Made by a program: the position numbers and the translations under genes. From Salinarchaeum sp. IM2453 (lineage in GTDB: Archaea; Halobacteriota; Halobacteria; Halobacteriales; Salinarchaeaceae): DNA of 64,000 nt. The stretch lies in NCBI RefSeq assembly GCF_019693215.1, contig NZ_CP081183.1:2421226-2485225 (forward strand), in the 5' to 3' direction. How positions within the stretch are numbered: position 1 is the first letter of the stretch; every line of letters starts with the position of its first letter. A model generated the notes under the pieces. The model was given only the letters and a program-made list of their open reading frames with translations. It searched no databases and was not told where the DNA came from. Positions 54,602-63,467 of this stretch are shown in pieces.

Positions 54602-54960
54602 TTATCGGCGTCGAATCGTGCCGTCTTCAATCTTGAGCAGATTCACACTTCGCGGTTCTTCTTCGCTGAGACTACAGCGTTCGGTCGATCCAGCTTACCA
54701 AACCGGAACGCTGTCGACGACATCCTCCTCCGGCTTGTGGTAGTCCCCGAGGGCAAGCGCATCCAAGTCAATCCCGACGCGATCGAGCACTTCTTCAGCT
54801 GAGTGGTCGGCCATGAAATCATCCGAGTCGGGAATCGGCGGCGCGAGCAACTGGTGCATACAGAGAAGCGTAAACGTGTCCGAGTCCTCGGTGTCACACG
54901 CTCTTCCCGTTTCCGAGGAACACGAGGTGAATACTAATGTCCACGACAGGGCCTTCGACG
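54602..54960 (-). pseudogene. fragment of a metallophosphoesterase (Mre11-like) gene with nonsense codon
   Basis: The minus strand reads DTFTLLCMHQLLAPPIPDSD, then a segment ending DALALGDYHKPEED and SVPVW, TAA (TGG-TAA-GCT, where TGG-TAT-GCT would give WYA), then AGSTERCSLSEEEPRSVNLL and KIEDGTIRRR. This matches the middle of the calcineurin-like phosphoesterases, with the LGDYH motif and the GSTER motif that follows. The N-terminal metal-binding part is lost and a stop interrupts the remainder. Confidence 0.65.
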
Positions 54961-54995
54961 CCCGGCGGCTGTCCGTTCTGTGGTGCCGACTTGAC

Positions 54996-55330
54996 CTTCT
55001 TCCACCCATAACGGGGTGGGACTCCCACGGCACCACACCGTTGGGTTGGGAGTTTTAGGTATGCAGTCTCGTCGACATGACCAGATTACTGCAGGGTCGT
55101 TCGAAACTCTTTGATTTTCGTGATGACAAGAATCTTCGATTCTCGAACCACCAAGCCGCCGTCTCTGATCCCGGCATGGGATTCAGCGTTACCGTATTTG
55201 TCGGTATCCACAGTCAGCGGTCCAAAGGGGAGGCCTTCAGACGTAGCGTGGGGCGAATCCCGATGTTATCCGGTTACGATGGCGGAAAAGCCGCCTTGGC
55301 ACAGTCATATCTCCGCCTTATCTAATCCGG
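54996..55330. mobile_element. family B element next to MCP gene
   Basis: It carries cataacggggtgggactcccacgg, gcagtctcgtcgacatgacc, the inner gtcgttcgaaactctttgattttcg hairpin and ggtatccacagtcagcgg. Its right end reaches the stop codon of the transducer gene (55322), so its insertion may have set that gene's 3' end. Confidence 0.6.
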
Positions 55331-56557
55331 CTGAGCTGTGTAGGCTGGTTGTTGTTCTTCAGATATGCTGTTTGAATTATCTATCAAGTTTTGTACGTCT
55401 TGGGTGTCGTATTCCCAGATATAGCCTTCAAGTGCCTCAACTTCGTTATGTTCATCAAATACAGCCCTTCCCTGTTCACGGACTTTCTTCACGATGTCAT
55501 CCGAGGTCTGAATTCGGTAAATAATATCATAGCTGTCACGCTCTTCCACTGCGGCATCAACAGCCTGCTGAACAGCTTCCTGATCATTCGGATGGATTAT
55601 ATCTTCTCCAAGTGAAATGCGGCCCTCAATCAACGCTTCAGGTGGATAGCCAGTGAGTGATTCAGTGTTTGCAGATGCGAACAATGTCGGCCAGCCTGGT
55701 TCGTTTTCAAGCCGGTATGCCATTCCTTCAAGACCATTGATAAACTCACTTGCGTGGGTTGCAATTTCAACCTGCCTGCCAGCTAACTCTTTACTTGTCG
55801 TCATACGCTGATCGACAGATTCAGACTGATCATACAGATCATCCGTGCGTTGTGCAAGACGGTCAATGCTTTCAGCTTGGGAATCGTTTGCCTCTGCGAT
55901 TTCTGCTGCCCCTTCGGCAGCAGCGTCAATGCTTTCGGCAAGGTCCTCAAAGGCATCACGAGCGTCGGTAATACGCTTGCTATTTTTTCGCACCGAGTCA
56001 CGGGTTGCTTCAGCTGCGTTTAAACCGGTCTCGGTGCTACTTTGTAACGCATTGATAGCAGATCGGATCTCATCAGCATGATTGCTTGTTTCTTCTGCCA
56101 ATTCCTTAATCTCATCAGCAACAACGGTAAATCCTTCAGCACCAGAATCAACGCGAGCCGCTTCGATGTTTGCATTCAGCGCAAGCAGATTTGTTTGGTC
56201 AGCAATGTCCGCGATGAGATCTGTGACCTCATCAATACGATCCATCTGCTCTCCAATGCTTTCCATCGCTTCAACTAACTGTCCGACATCGTCTTCCATC
56301 ACATCACTTGCATCGGTTGCCTCTTGAGCCGTAGACACCCCTCTGTCAGCAATCTCAGCTGCCTCCTCGGCAGCCTGAGCTGCCTGCGTTGCTCCAGCAG
56401 CGACCTCTTCCATTGTTGCTCCGACGTCTTCGATTTCTCCACTAATTTCCTCAGCAAGTTGCAATTGCTGATCAGCGGTTTCCGCAGTTTCACGAATATG
56501 CTCAGCGATTTCTTGTGAGTGAGTGATTAGTTGTCGTAGTTCGTCGGTTTGGCTCAT
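55322..56557 (-). CDS. soluble methyl-accepting transducer with C-terminal PAS domain
   Basis: The 411-residue protein signals to the CheA/CheW complex. It has the MCP coiled coil first (residues about 1-250), with the hairpin tip DLIADIADQTNLLALNANIEAARVD split around the conserved EAAR and the typical GFTVVADEIKELAEET. A PAS domain follows (LFASANTESLTGYPPEAL, IHPNDQEAVQQAV, then EGYIWEYDTQDVQNLIDNS). There is no membrane helix. The order is inverted compared with the usual PAS-MCP. The C-terminal end lies at the edge of a family B element. Confidence 0.85.
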   Translation of the reverse strand: MSQTDELRQLITHSQEIAEHIRETAETADQQLQLAEEISGEIEDVGATMEEVAAGATQAAQAAEEAAEIADRGVSTAQEATDASDVMEDDVGQLVEAMESIGEQMDRIDEVTDLIADIADQTNLLALNANIEAARVDSGAEGFTVVADEIKELAEETSNHADEIRSAINALQSSTETGLNAAEATRDSVRKNSKRITDARDAFEDLAESIDAAAEGAAEIAEANDSQAESIDRLAQRTDDLYDQSESVDQRMTTSKELAGRQVEIATHASEFINGLEGMAYRLENEPGWPTLFASANTESLTGYPPEALIEGRISLGEDIIHPNDQEAVQQAVDAAVEERDSYDIIYRIQTSDDIVKKVREQGRAVFDEHNEVEALEGYIWEYDTQDVQNLIDNSNSISEEQQPAYTAQPD

Positions 56558-56589
56558 GCTAGAGATATAGTTTATAAAACCAAGTTACT

Positions 56590-57045
56590 TTGGGTTCTAC
56601 TTGAAGTGCTCTACCTCGCTCAATGGTAATCTGCACTTCCTACGCTGCTGATTTAGCTAATCACAGACAGATTCTCTTCATAGAGTCTCAAGCCAGATAT
56701 CAGGGAACTTGCCTCCGTGGGAGGAACCCGACACTTGCTGACGCAAACACCGAGGTCAAGCCTTGAGATGGTTGCCTTGTACCGCCTCTATACTCGAAGT
56801 TACAGATTCTCAGCGGAACGGATCCGAGCAGTCATACACAACTCCGTGCACTGGACAAACGATTTTGCAGTGCTGTTTTCGAACCTGTCGATCGCACTGT
56901 GGACATCCTATGCTGTTCATTAGTTGGACAAGTGTCTGCACTATTGACCGAGCAATTATAAGCGGTTCTCCGAAACAAAACGTCTGCTGTACAGGCGGTC
57001 AAGGCGACTGTACCGAGGCTTGCCCCCGAGGCAGTTGACATCCTC
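56590..57045. mobile_element. decayed element debris with family A hairpin
   Basis: The gap contains tgtaccgaggcttgcccccgaggcagttgac (57010-57040), a family A arm, plus unordered GC-richer sequence. Short reading frames here have no recognisable content. Confidence 0.4.
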
Positions 57046-57172
57046 AGTCCGGTTAACATACATGTTAATAAGCAAATGAATGGCAGAGTTTCCGTGCTAT
57101 GCCCTTACAGTGTTCATTACAATTGCTACCGGACGGGACGAATAATGTAGTTTGAGGTACTAGCTGGTCATT

Positions 57173-58078
57173 GTGAAGAACAGGATCATTAAGACGCTTC
57201 GACAGCCAGAGTATACAGGCGAAAACCGTTGTGAGCCATGTACGATAGCTAACATCGGCATTGCAGCAGTTGTGTCAGGTGTCATTGCCCGACGGTCAAA
57301 GCCAGCTGCGTTGGTCGCGTTCGCTGGATCAGTGGTACTGATATACCTACGAGGATATCTGATTCCAAAAACACCGGAACTAACCAAGCAATATCTCCCA
57401 GCACCGATCCTTCGACTCTTTGGGAAAGACCCGTATCCAGATATGCAGTCTGGTATTCAAACTACTCCAACCCAACCACAAGAAGAGAATACGGAAGGGC
57501 AGTCAACTCCGAGCCGTGAAGGTGATGAAGGTGAACAAATCCTTGTCAAAGAGATGGACAAAGAGACATATTTCCGAGAAATCGGAGTCATAGAGGAGTG
57601 CGAAGATATCAATGACCTGTGTCTCACTGAAGAATTTAACACGGAATGGATAAATAAGATGGAGGCAACTGATGCAGACACGATAACCAGTGCTGATATT
57701 ATCAACACAATGGGCATTGATGACGAACCGGTTGGTGAATTTGAGTTGATCTCCGATGGTGATGCCTATAGACTACAGCGAGAAGAGCGAATTATTGGAC
57801 AGTGGCCTTCGGCCGCTGCAATGCTTGCAGACGTTACAGGTGCTCAAGTACTTGATGACTGGCATCCATCTTGGACACGCATAGACGCAGCACAAAAGGG
57901 AGAACTCCTTAATGGACTCCGATTATTCTTGGAGACATGCCCAACCACCGGTGGTAACATCGTTGCTGGTGAAGAAGTCGTTGAGTCGTGCTGCCACTCC
58001 TATGAAGTAATTGCCATCTCATGCGAAGAGACAGGGGAGCGAATATTTGAGCATCCCGTGAGTGGAATTGACAAGTAG
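57173..58078 (+). CDS. membrane-anchored hypothetical protein
   Basis: The 301-residue protein starts with GTG. Two hydrophobic stretches lie near the N-terminus (residues 26-60), between which sits ARRSKPAALVAFAGSVVLIY. The rest is acidic and soluble. Near the C-terminus is VVESCCHSYEVIAISCEETG, with paired cysteines that might bind metal or form disulfides. A region at residues 200-230 looks like a small domain. No family recognised. Confidence 0.6.
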   Translation: MKNRIIKTLRQPEYTGENRCEPCTIANIGIAAVVSGVIARRSKPAALVAFAGSVVLIYLRGYLIPKTPELTKQYLPAPILRLFGKDPYPDMQSGIQTTPTQPQEENTEGQSTPSREGDEGEQILVKEMDKETYFREIGVIEECEDINDLCLTEEFNTEWINKMEATDADTITSADIINTMGIDDEPVGEFELISDGDAYRLQREERIIGQWPSAAAMLADVTGAQVLDDWHPSWTRIDAAQKGELLNGLRLFLETCPTTGGNIVAGEEVVESCCHSYEVIAISCEETGERIFEHPVSGIDK

Positions 58079-58164
58079 TCTCCTTAGATATCCAAGTTTT
58101 ATATTCATTATCGTATATGTTGCCAAAACAATAATATAGCTTGTAGTGTTAGATATTAACTGTC

Positions 58165-58572
58165 ATGAATTACAATGAGTTCATCGGTCAAGTTCAGCAT
58201 CGATTAGAACTTCCTGGCCCAGGGCAGGCAGTTAGAGCAACCCGGGCAGTGCTGACGACGCTTGGAGAGCGACTACACGAAGGGGAAGCAACGGATTTAG
58301 CTTCGCCACTACCGATGGAGATTGACCGGTTTTTGAACACCGCTGAGTCAGGACAACGATTCGACTACACTGAGTTTTTAGAACGGGTTAGTGAACGAGG
58401 GAACGTTGATAAGTCGACGGCCAATCGACAAGCACAAGAAGTTCTTGGCGTTGTGTCAGAGGTTGTGCCACCAGGGAACATTGAAAAGGCAAGAAATCAG
58501 CTCCCAGAAGACTATGAACGATTGTTCGAACTCACTGATATCGAAGCCGATGACATCGAAGAGGATGCCTAA
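58165..58572 (+). CDS. DUF2267 protein
   Basis: The 135-residue protein starts MNYNEFIGQVQHRLELPGPG, the DUF2267 signature, followed by RATRAVLTTLGERLHEGEAT and LPMEIDRFL. It is complete and acidic. DUF2267 proteins are predicted helical; function unknown. It lies just before a family D repeat and pit. Confidence 0.85.
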   Translation: MNYNEFIGQVQHRLELPGPGQAVRATRAVLTTLGERLHEGEATDLASPLPMEIDRFLNTAESGQRFDYTEFLERVSERGNVDKSTANRQAQEVLGVVSEVVPPGNIEKARNQLPEDYERLFELTDIEADDIEEDA

Positions 58573-58584
58573 GCGTCAATTGTT

Positions 58585-58650
58585 GAACTACTCCTACCTA
58601 CTTGCCGCCGTTGGCGACTCCTTGGGGATGGGAACGTAGCCTGTAAAAGT
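58585..58650. repeat. family D repeat arm
   Basis: The sequence cttgccgccgttggcgactcc, then ttggggatgggaacgtagcctg, is the inverse of the copy at 47080-47140. It overlaps nothing coding. Confidence 0.5.
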
Positions 58651-58719
58651 TAACTGCTTATTGGATACGCAAATACTGTATGGATTGACTTTTGATAGCC
58701 GCGGTAATATAGTGTTGAT

Positions 58720-59906
58720 GTGGAAGGAATATTACTTGTCATTGGATTTGTTGTTGCCATCTTTGTAGGCTATAATATCGGAGGGGCAACAACAGGCCCA
58801 GCATTTGGTCCAGCGGTCGGGGCCGGGGTTATCTCAAAGACCGTTGCCGCCGCACTGATGTCGATATTTTTCTTTGTGGGAGCATGGACAATCGGAACAC
58901 GAGTTGTTGAGACGCTTGGATCTGATATTGTTGGTGGTGCGGATGTATTTACGCTGCAAACGGCAGCAATTGTACTGTTGTTTATTGGAATTGCACTGTC
59001 ATTGGCAATTACTTTGGTGTACCAGCATCGACGTCAATGACTGCAGTAGGAGCAATCGCTGCACTCGGAGCGGCCTCTGGTGAACTTAATTGGGAGGTAA
59101 TGGGTGAAATTCTTATCTGGTGGATTGTTGCCCCAATTATTGGGTTTTGGGTCTCTGGTGTGATTGGTCGGTACTTTTACTCGCATATCAACCAGTGGAT
59201 TGCATTACAGCAAAGTGACGGTCCTCTCGTTGAGATTGACCGGTCTGGAAAAATACCCCGGATCAACCGCGGACCAGGAACGACTGACAAGGAATTGTAT
59301 GGCGCAGGGATTGTCGTGCTGATTGGCTGTCTGATGGCTTTCTCTTCGGGAACATCAAATATCGCCAATGCAATCGCACCACTGTATGGAGCCGGAGCTG
59401 GCGGAGTGAGTATGGCGACACTCGTCATTATTGGGTCCCTTGCGGTGACTATTGGAGCATTTACAATTGCTCGTCGGACAATGGAGACGCTGGGGAACGA
59501 TATTACGGATTTGCCGTTAACAGCAGCGATTGTGGTAGCAACCGTTGCATCGATTTTGACAACGGGGCTGTCTGCAATCGGTATTCCGGCTTCATTTGTG
59601 ATTATTGCAACAATGTCGATTATCGGCCTTGGCTGGGGACGAGCAACCCGATCAGCAGAGTCGTTACAAGAGACTGTTAAGAGTGATACAGATGCTGGTG
59701 TCTCTGTCGGTGCACTAGCGGCCGATGAACCAGGTGAAGAAATGCCGGAAATCGGAGAAGAAGATCCTGAAGAACTTCCTGGGAGAGCAGACCTGTTCGA
59801 CCCTGGAACAACTGCACGAGTTATTGTCATGCAAAATATTGTGCCGGTAATCTCAACCGTTGGTGCGTATCTAACATTTGTATTCGTTCCTGTCGGCGGA
59901 ATTTGA
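58720..59906 (+). pseudogene. pit: PiT-type phosphate permease interrupted by frameshift
   Basis: The gene encodes an inorganic-phosphate/cation symporter of the PiT family. The first frame (GTG at 58720 to 59040) has the N-terminal motif GGATTGPAFGPAVGAGVISK. The second (59037-59906) has FSSGTSNIANAIAPLYG. A conserved GVPASTS loop is in neither frame. One missing G in actttggtgtacc (59011-59023) explains it: actttgggtgtacc would read TLGVPASTSMTAVGAIAALG through both. A full product of about 395 residues would result. Either a recent pseudogene or a sequencing error. Confidence 0.8.
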
Positions 59907-59968
59907 GTTAATTATAATATACCGTGTCCACAATTTTAGTATGAGGATTAAATGCACAAACGTAAACC

Positions 59969-60139
59969 ATGAAGGTGCGAAACGCCGACGTGGTTTTATA
60001 TATTTTTGTTGTCGGACTACTGGCATCTGAGATTATTTTTGAGATGTCAGATCGGCTTCCCGGAGATTGGTTTTATTTTATACTGGGGATGTCACTGTTC
60101 ATCAGCTCGATTGTGTTGTTCGTTAATCGGGCACATTGA
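59969..60139 (+). CDS. 56-residue membrane micro-protein
   Basis: ATG at 59969 encodes MKVRNADVVLYIFVVGLLAS, then EIIFEMSDRLPGDWFYFILG and MSLFISSIVLFVNRAH. Two hydrophobic helices joined by an acidic turn. It lies 62 bp after pit and may be co-transcribed. Function unknown. Confidence 0.5.
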   Translation: MKVRNADVVLYIFVVGLLASEIIFEMSDRLPGDWFYFILGMSLFISSIVLFVNRAH

Positions 60140-60189
60140 TCGGAGTAGTATTTAGAGAATTGCCTTTGTTGGATTTGCTCATTGCTCTA

Positions 60190-61704
60190 TTATTGGAGAA
60201 GATCAGTAATTGCTGGACTAAGCAGTGTTTCGATCCATCCAGACAACACACCGATTGAGATTGCAAGCAATGCCGCAATTACTATACCAATAACCATCTT
60301 GCGGGAAACGGGTTTCATTGGGACGGTTGGGCCATCAAAGTCCACAAAGTATACTCGATTGATAAATGGAAGAACATATGCAAGGGTCGACAAGGTGCTC
60401 ACAATAACAAGAAACGCAACTATACTCAGCCCTTCAGCGATAGCTCCGGTCGCAATGTACCACTTTCCGATGAAACCAACAGTTGGTGGGAGTCCGATCA
60501 TAGCAATTCCTAAGATACCAAACGTCAACGCAGAAGCCGGCATTCTATCAGCGAGTCCAGCATACTCTGTCATTGTTCTGGCCCCATACTGTAATGCAAA
60601 CATTCCAGCCACTAGACAGAGTGCACCCTTGATAATACCATGCCCGAAAATGTGCAAGATGGCTCCAAATACTGCTCGTTCGTTGGCAATTACCAGGCCA
60701 GTCATTACAAGTCCAACCTGTGAAATCGTTGAATAGGCCAATAGAAGCTTCATTTTCTCCTGTAGTAGGGCAAAAAGGTTTCCAGCCAACATCGTCACAA
60801 TAGCGGTAATAAGCAGTACTGTTGTCAGCGTGGCATTCACCTCAAGGAATTCTGCGCCAAAAATGGTGTATGCAACACGGGTAAACGCATAAATCCCTAC
60901 TGCTGGAACAACACCCGAAACTAATGCACTAACCGCATCTGGTGCATCAGCGTGGGCACGAGCAAGCCACGTATGGACCGGAAACAGGGCAATGTTAACA
61001 CCCAATCCAACGAACATTAGGATAAATACTGTTACTGTGTACGGATCTTGGTATCCAACTGAGCTGATCGCCTCAGCTGCTGACCCGAAGCTGAATGATC
61101 CTGCAGTTCGAACCAAGAGTAAGACACCGAACAGATAGATTGTTGCTCCAATTGCACCCATGACAACGAGTTTAAAAGCAGCATATGTTGCCCCTCGCCG
61201 CTTTCCGGCGTCAACAAGAATGCCGGTGGCAATGCTTACACCAAGGATGAAGAGATAGATCATAAACAAATCGCCAATGACCGCAACGCCAATGACACAG
61301 GCGACAAGAAAAAGATAGGCCATATAAAAGAGAGAACCACGTGGACCAACCGTTCGTGTATACACCAAAATCCCGACAGCTAGTAAGACATCCAGAAAGA
61401 TCACAACTGCAGAGAATGCATCAGCACTGATGATGACTGGAGGAGTAAGCATGCTCGGGTCAATGCTATACTCAATTGGTCCATGTACGACAATTACGGT
61501 AGTCAGTACTACAGATAATACAAAGGTCACCGTCGTCGTAATGGCTGCAATCGGCCATCCAATTCGAGAGAGGTGTTTTGTTGACGACAGTCTCGCAAGT
61601 AACCCAATAAGTAGTGAGCCAAACAATGGAATAACAAGGACGGCTAATGCGAGAGATTCTGGTCCGATCATTTCCACTTCAAGCTGAGATATTGTTGAAT
61701 ACAT
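60190..61704 (-). CDS. Mrp/complex I-like antiporter subunit (MrpD/NuoN-type)
   Basis: The 504-residue polytopic protein of the proton-translocating membrane-subunit family has about fourteen hydrophobic helices. Family landmarks are HTWLARAHADAPDAVSALVSG, with the conserved lysine/histidine-flanked helix broken before it, and LLLAYSTISQVGLVMTGL. It is the third of three such genes. It starts 2 bp after its upstream neighbour's stop, so it is co-translated. An alternative start is Met12. It probably forms part of a multisubunit Na+/H+ antiporter. Confidence 0.85.
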   Translation of the reverse strand: MYSTISQLEVEMIGPESLALAVLVIPLFGSLLIGLLARLSSTKHLSRIGWPIAAITTTVTFVLSVVLTTVIVVHGPIEYSIDPSMLTPPVIISADAFSAVVIFLDVLLAVGILVYTRTVGPRGSLFYMAYLFLVACVIGVAVIGDLFMIYLFILGVSIATGILVDAGKRRGATYAAFKLVVMGAIGATIYLFGVLLLVRTAGSFSFGSAAEAISSVGYQDPYTVTVFILMFVGLGVNIALFPVHTWLARAHADAPDAVSALVSGVVPAVGIYAFTRVAYTIFGAEFLEVNATLTTVLLITAIVTMLAGNLFALLQEKMKLLLAYSTISQVGLVMTGLVIANERAVFGAILHIFGHGIIKGALCLVAGMFALQYGARTMTEYAGLADRMPASALTFGILGIAMIGLPPTVGFIGKWYIATGAIAEGLSIVAFLVIVSTLSTLAYVLPFINRVYFVDFDGPTVPMKPVSRKMVIGIVIAALLAISIGVLSGWIETLLSPAITDLLQ

Positions 61705-61706
61705 TG

Positions 61707-63467
61707 TTATGTGATCAATATTCCAAACACCAGCCCTGTGATGAGTACTGCCAACACAACAGCAATGCTCATGCCTAACCCAATCCGGAGTCCGGTCGTT
61801 CCTGGCACCTCATATTTGCGGCTATGATACTTCGTTGCTAACGGTTCTGGCAACGCCCGTTCGATTGTCTGTGTTGGATTCCGAACCAACAAAACACATC
61901 TCCATGAAAGCTCAGAGACAGTGGCATCTATATTCTGAAACGCGGTCTTAACCGTTCCTGTAATCCATTGCATACCGTAAAATGTCGCCGGATCACGCAC
62001 TCGATTTATGTCAATACCGCCGCTGAAATTCTGAATGATTGACTTTCCAGCAACAAAGAGGAATAATCCAACACCAGCGAGTATGGCTGTTTCAGCAATT
62101 CCGTCGAACGTGTAAATAGCTACATCGATCGATTCGGCATGTGGCAAGATTGAAAATAGTAGCTCATACCAAATTCCAAAAAGAACACAAATTCCAGCGA
62201 TGACAATCATGACACTGGACCGTATGGATGGGATCGATTCGGTTTGCTGTGGTTCGCCGGACAGAAATGCATAATATCCAAATTTGATAAAGGAGAGAAA
62301 TGTACCAACAGCTCCGATTGTAAGAAGGAGCCATACACCGGTAAGATCAGCACTTGACGCCGCATCTAACACTAGTTTTTTGCTCACGTATCCGTTGAAG
62401 CCAGGAACAGCGGTAATTGATAACGCAGCTATGACGAATGTAGCCAGCAGTATGATCGATTGGGCGCCAAGCGCACCGAATTTATCCAGTTTCTCTTTAC
62501 CTGTTTGAAGCACAATCGCACCAGCAACCATGAACAGCAATCCTTTGAACAATACATTGTTCAATAGATGTGCAAACCCACCGGCAATACCAAGACTAGT
62601 TCCAATACCAACGCCAGCAAGCATGTACCCAATTTGTGCTTGTATATGGTAAGCGAGGAGACGGCGCATGTCTTTCTGTGCCACAGCATAAGTAGCTCCA
62701 AATACAGCCATGATACCGCCAATATATGCAATTAGCACATTACCGTCCGGAAACGCACGATAGGTTGCATACACTGCTGCTTTTGTTGTATATGCGGATA
62801 GAAAAACTGAGGTAGCAACGTGTGGGCGCGAATATGCATCCGGTAGCCAAATATGAAATCCAATTATCGCGGCATTAATCAAAATCCCGACTGCGACGAG
62901 AATAGTGGCAAAACCTTCTGTAATTCCGTCACCAGTAAAATGGAATGTTTCTGGCGTGATTCCAACAGTAGCTCCGTGGGCAGCCAGTCCAATCAAAAGT
63001 AGCGATCCACCGACTGCATGCACGACAGCGTATCGAAACCCAGATCGTACAGCATCTCCTTTAGATAGCCAGATAAGAACGGTGCTGGCGATTGCCATCA
63101 TTTCCCAGCCAATCGCTAGAGAAACCCAGTCGCCAGACAGAACCGTAAATAGACTGCCACTGACATAACACAGTGCAACGAGTAAGTGTGTTCTCCCAAC
63201 ATCAGTTGACATTGCATATCCAACCGCTGCGACGCCAAATCCAGCGAATGTTACGCCCATCAGTCGTGTGACATCGTTAATTTCGACGACAAGCTCAAAC
63301 CCGACAAACGAAACGAGTTCATACATACCAGATGGAACAACCGCAATATACAGAAACACTCCAGTGAGTCCGGCCAAGCCAACAACATAGCTAAGCCGTC
63401 GAGGTAACCGCCACGCAAAAAATCCAAGCGCAACAATAACGAAGGCCGGGTGGATCAGCTCAATCAT
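61707..63467 (-). CDS. Mrp/complex I-like antiporter subunit (MrpD-type)
   Basis: The 586-residue membrane protein of the same family as its neighbours has VSLAIGWEMMAIASTVLIWL, a conserved glutamate helix, and HIWLPDAYSRPHVATSVFLS, KAAVYATYRAF, and LLAYHIQAQIGYMLAGVGIG, typical of the MrpA/MrpD subgroup. The C-terminal extension after about residue 480 adds two or so helices. It overlaps the preceding gene's stop by 4 nt. Confidence 0.87.
   Translation of the reverse strand: MIELIHPAFVIVALGFFAWRLPRRLSYVVGLAGLTGVFLYIAVVPSGMYELVSFVGFELVVEINDVTRLMGVTFAGFGVAAVGYAMSTDVGRTHLLVALCYVSGSLFTVLSGDWVSLAIGWEMMAIASTVLIWLSKGDAVRSGFRYAVVHAVGGSLLLIGLAAHGATVGITPETFHFTGDGITEGFATILVAVGILINAAIIGFHIWLPDAYSRPHVATSVFLSAYTTKAAVYATYRAFPDGNVLIAYIGGIMAVFGATYAVAQKDMRRLLAYHIQAQIGYMLAGVGIGTSLGIAGGFAHLLNNVLFKGLLFMVAGAIVLQTGKEKLDKFGALGAQSIILLATFVIAALSITAVPGFNGYVSKKLVLDAASSADLTGVWLLLTIGAVGTFLSFIKFGYYAFLSGEPQQTESIPSIRSSVMIVIAGICVLFGIWYELLFSILPHAESIDVAIYTFDGIAETAILAGVGLFLFVAGKSIIQNFSGGIDINRVRDPATFYGMQWITGTVKTAFQNIDATVSELSWRCVLLVRNPTQTIERALPEPLATKYHSRKYEVPGTTGLRIGLGMSIAVVLAVLITGLVFGILIT

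Noticed and set aside
56717-56923. 68-codon frame in the gap after the transducer gene
   Set aside because: No recognisable motif, basic composition and overlap with element debris.
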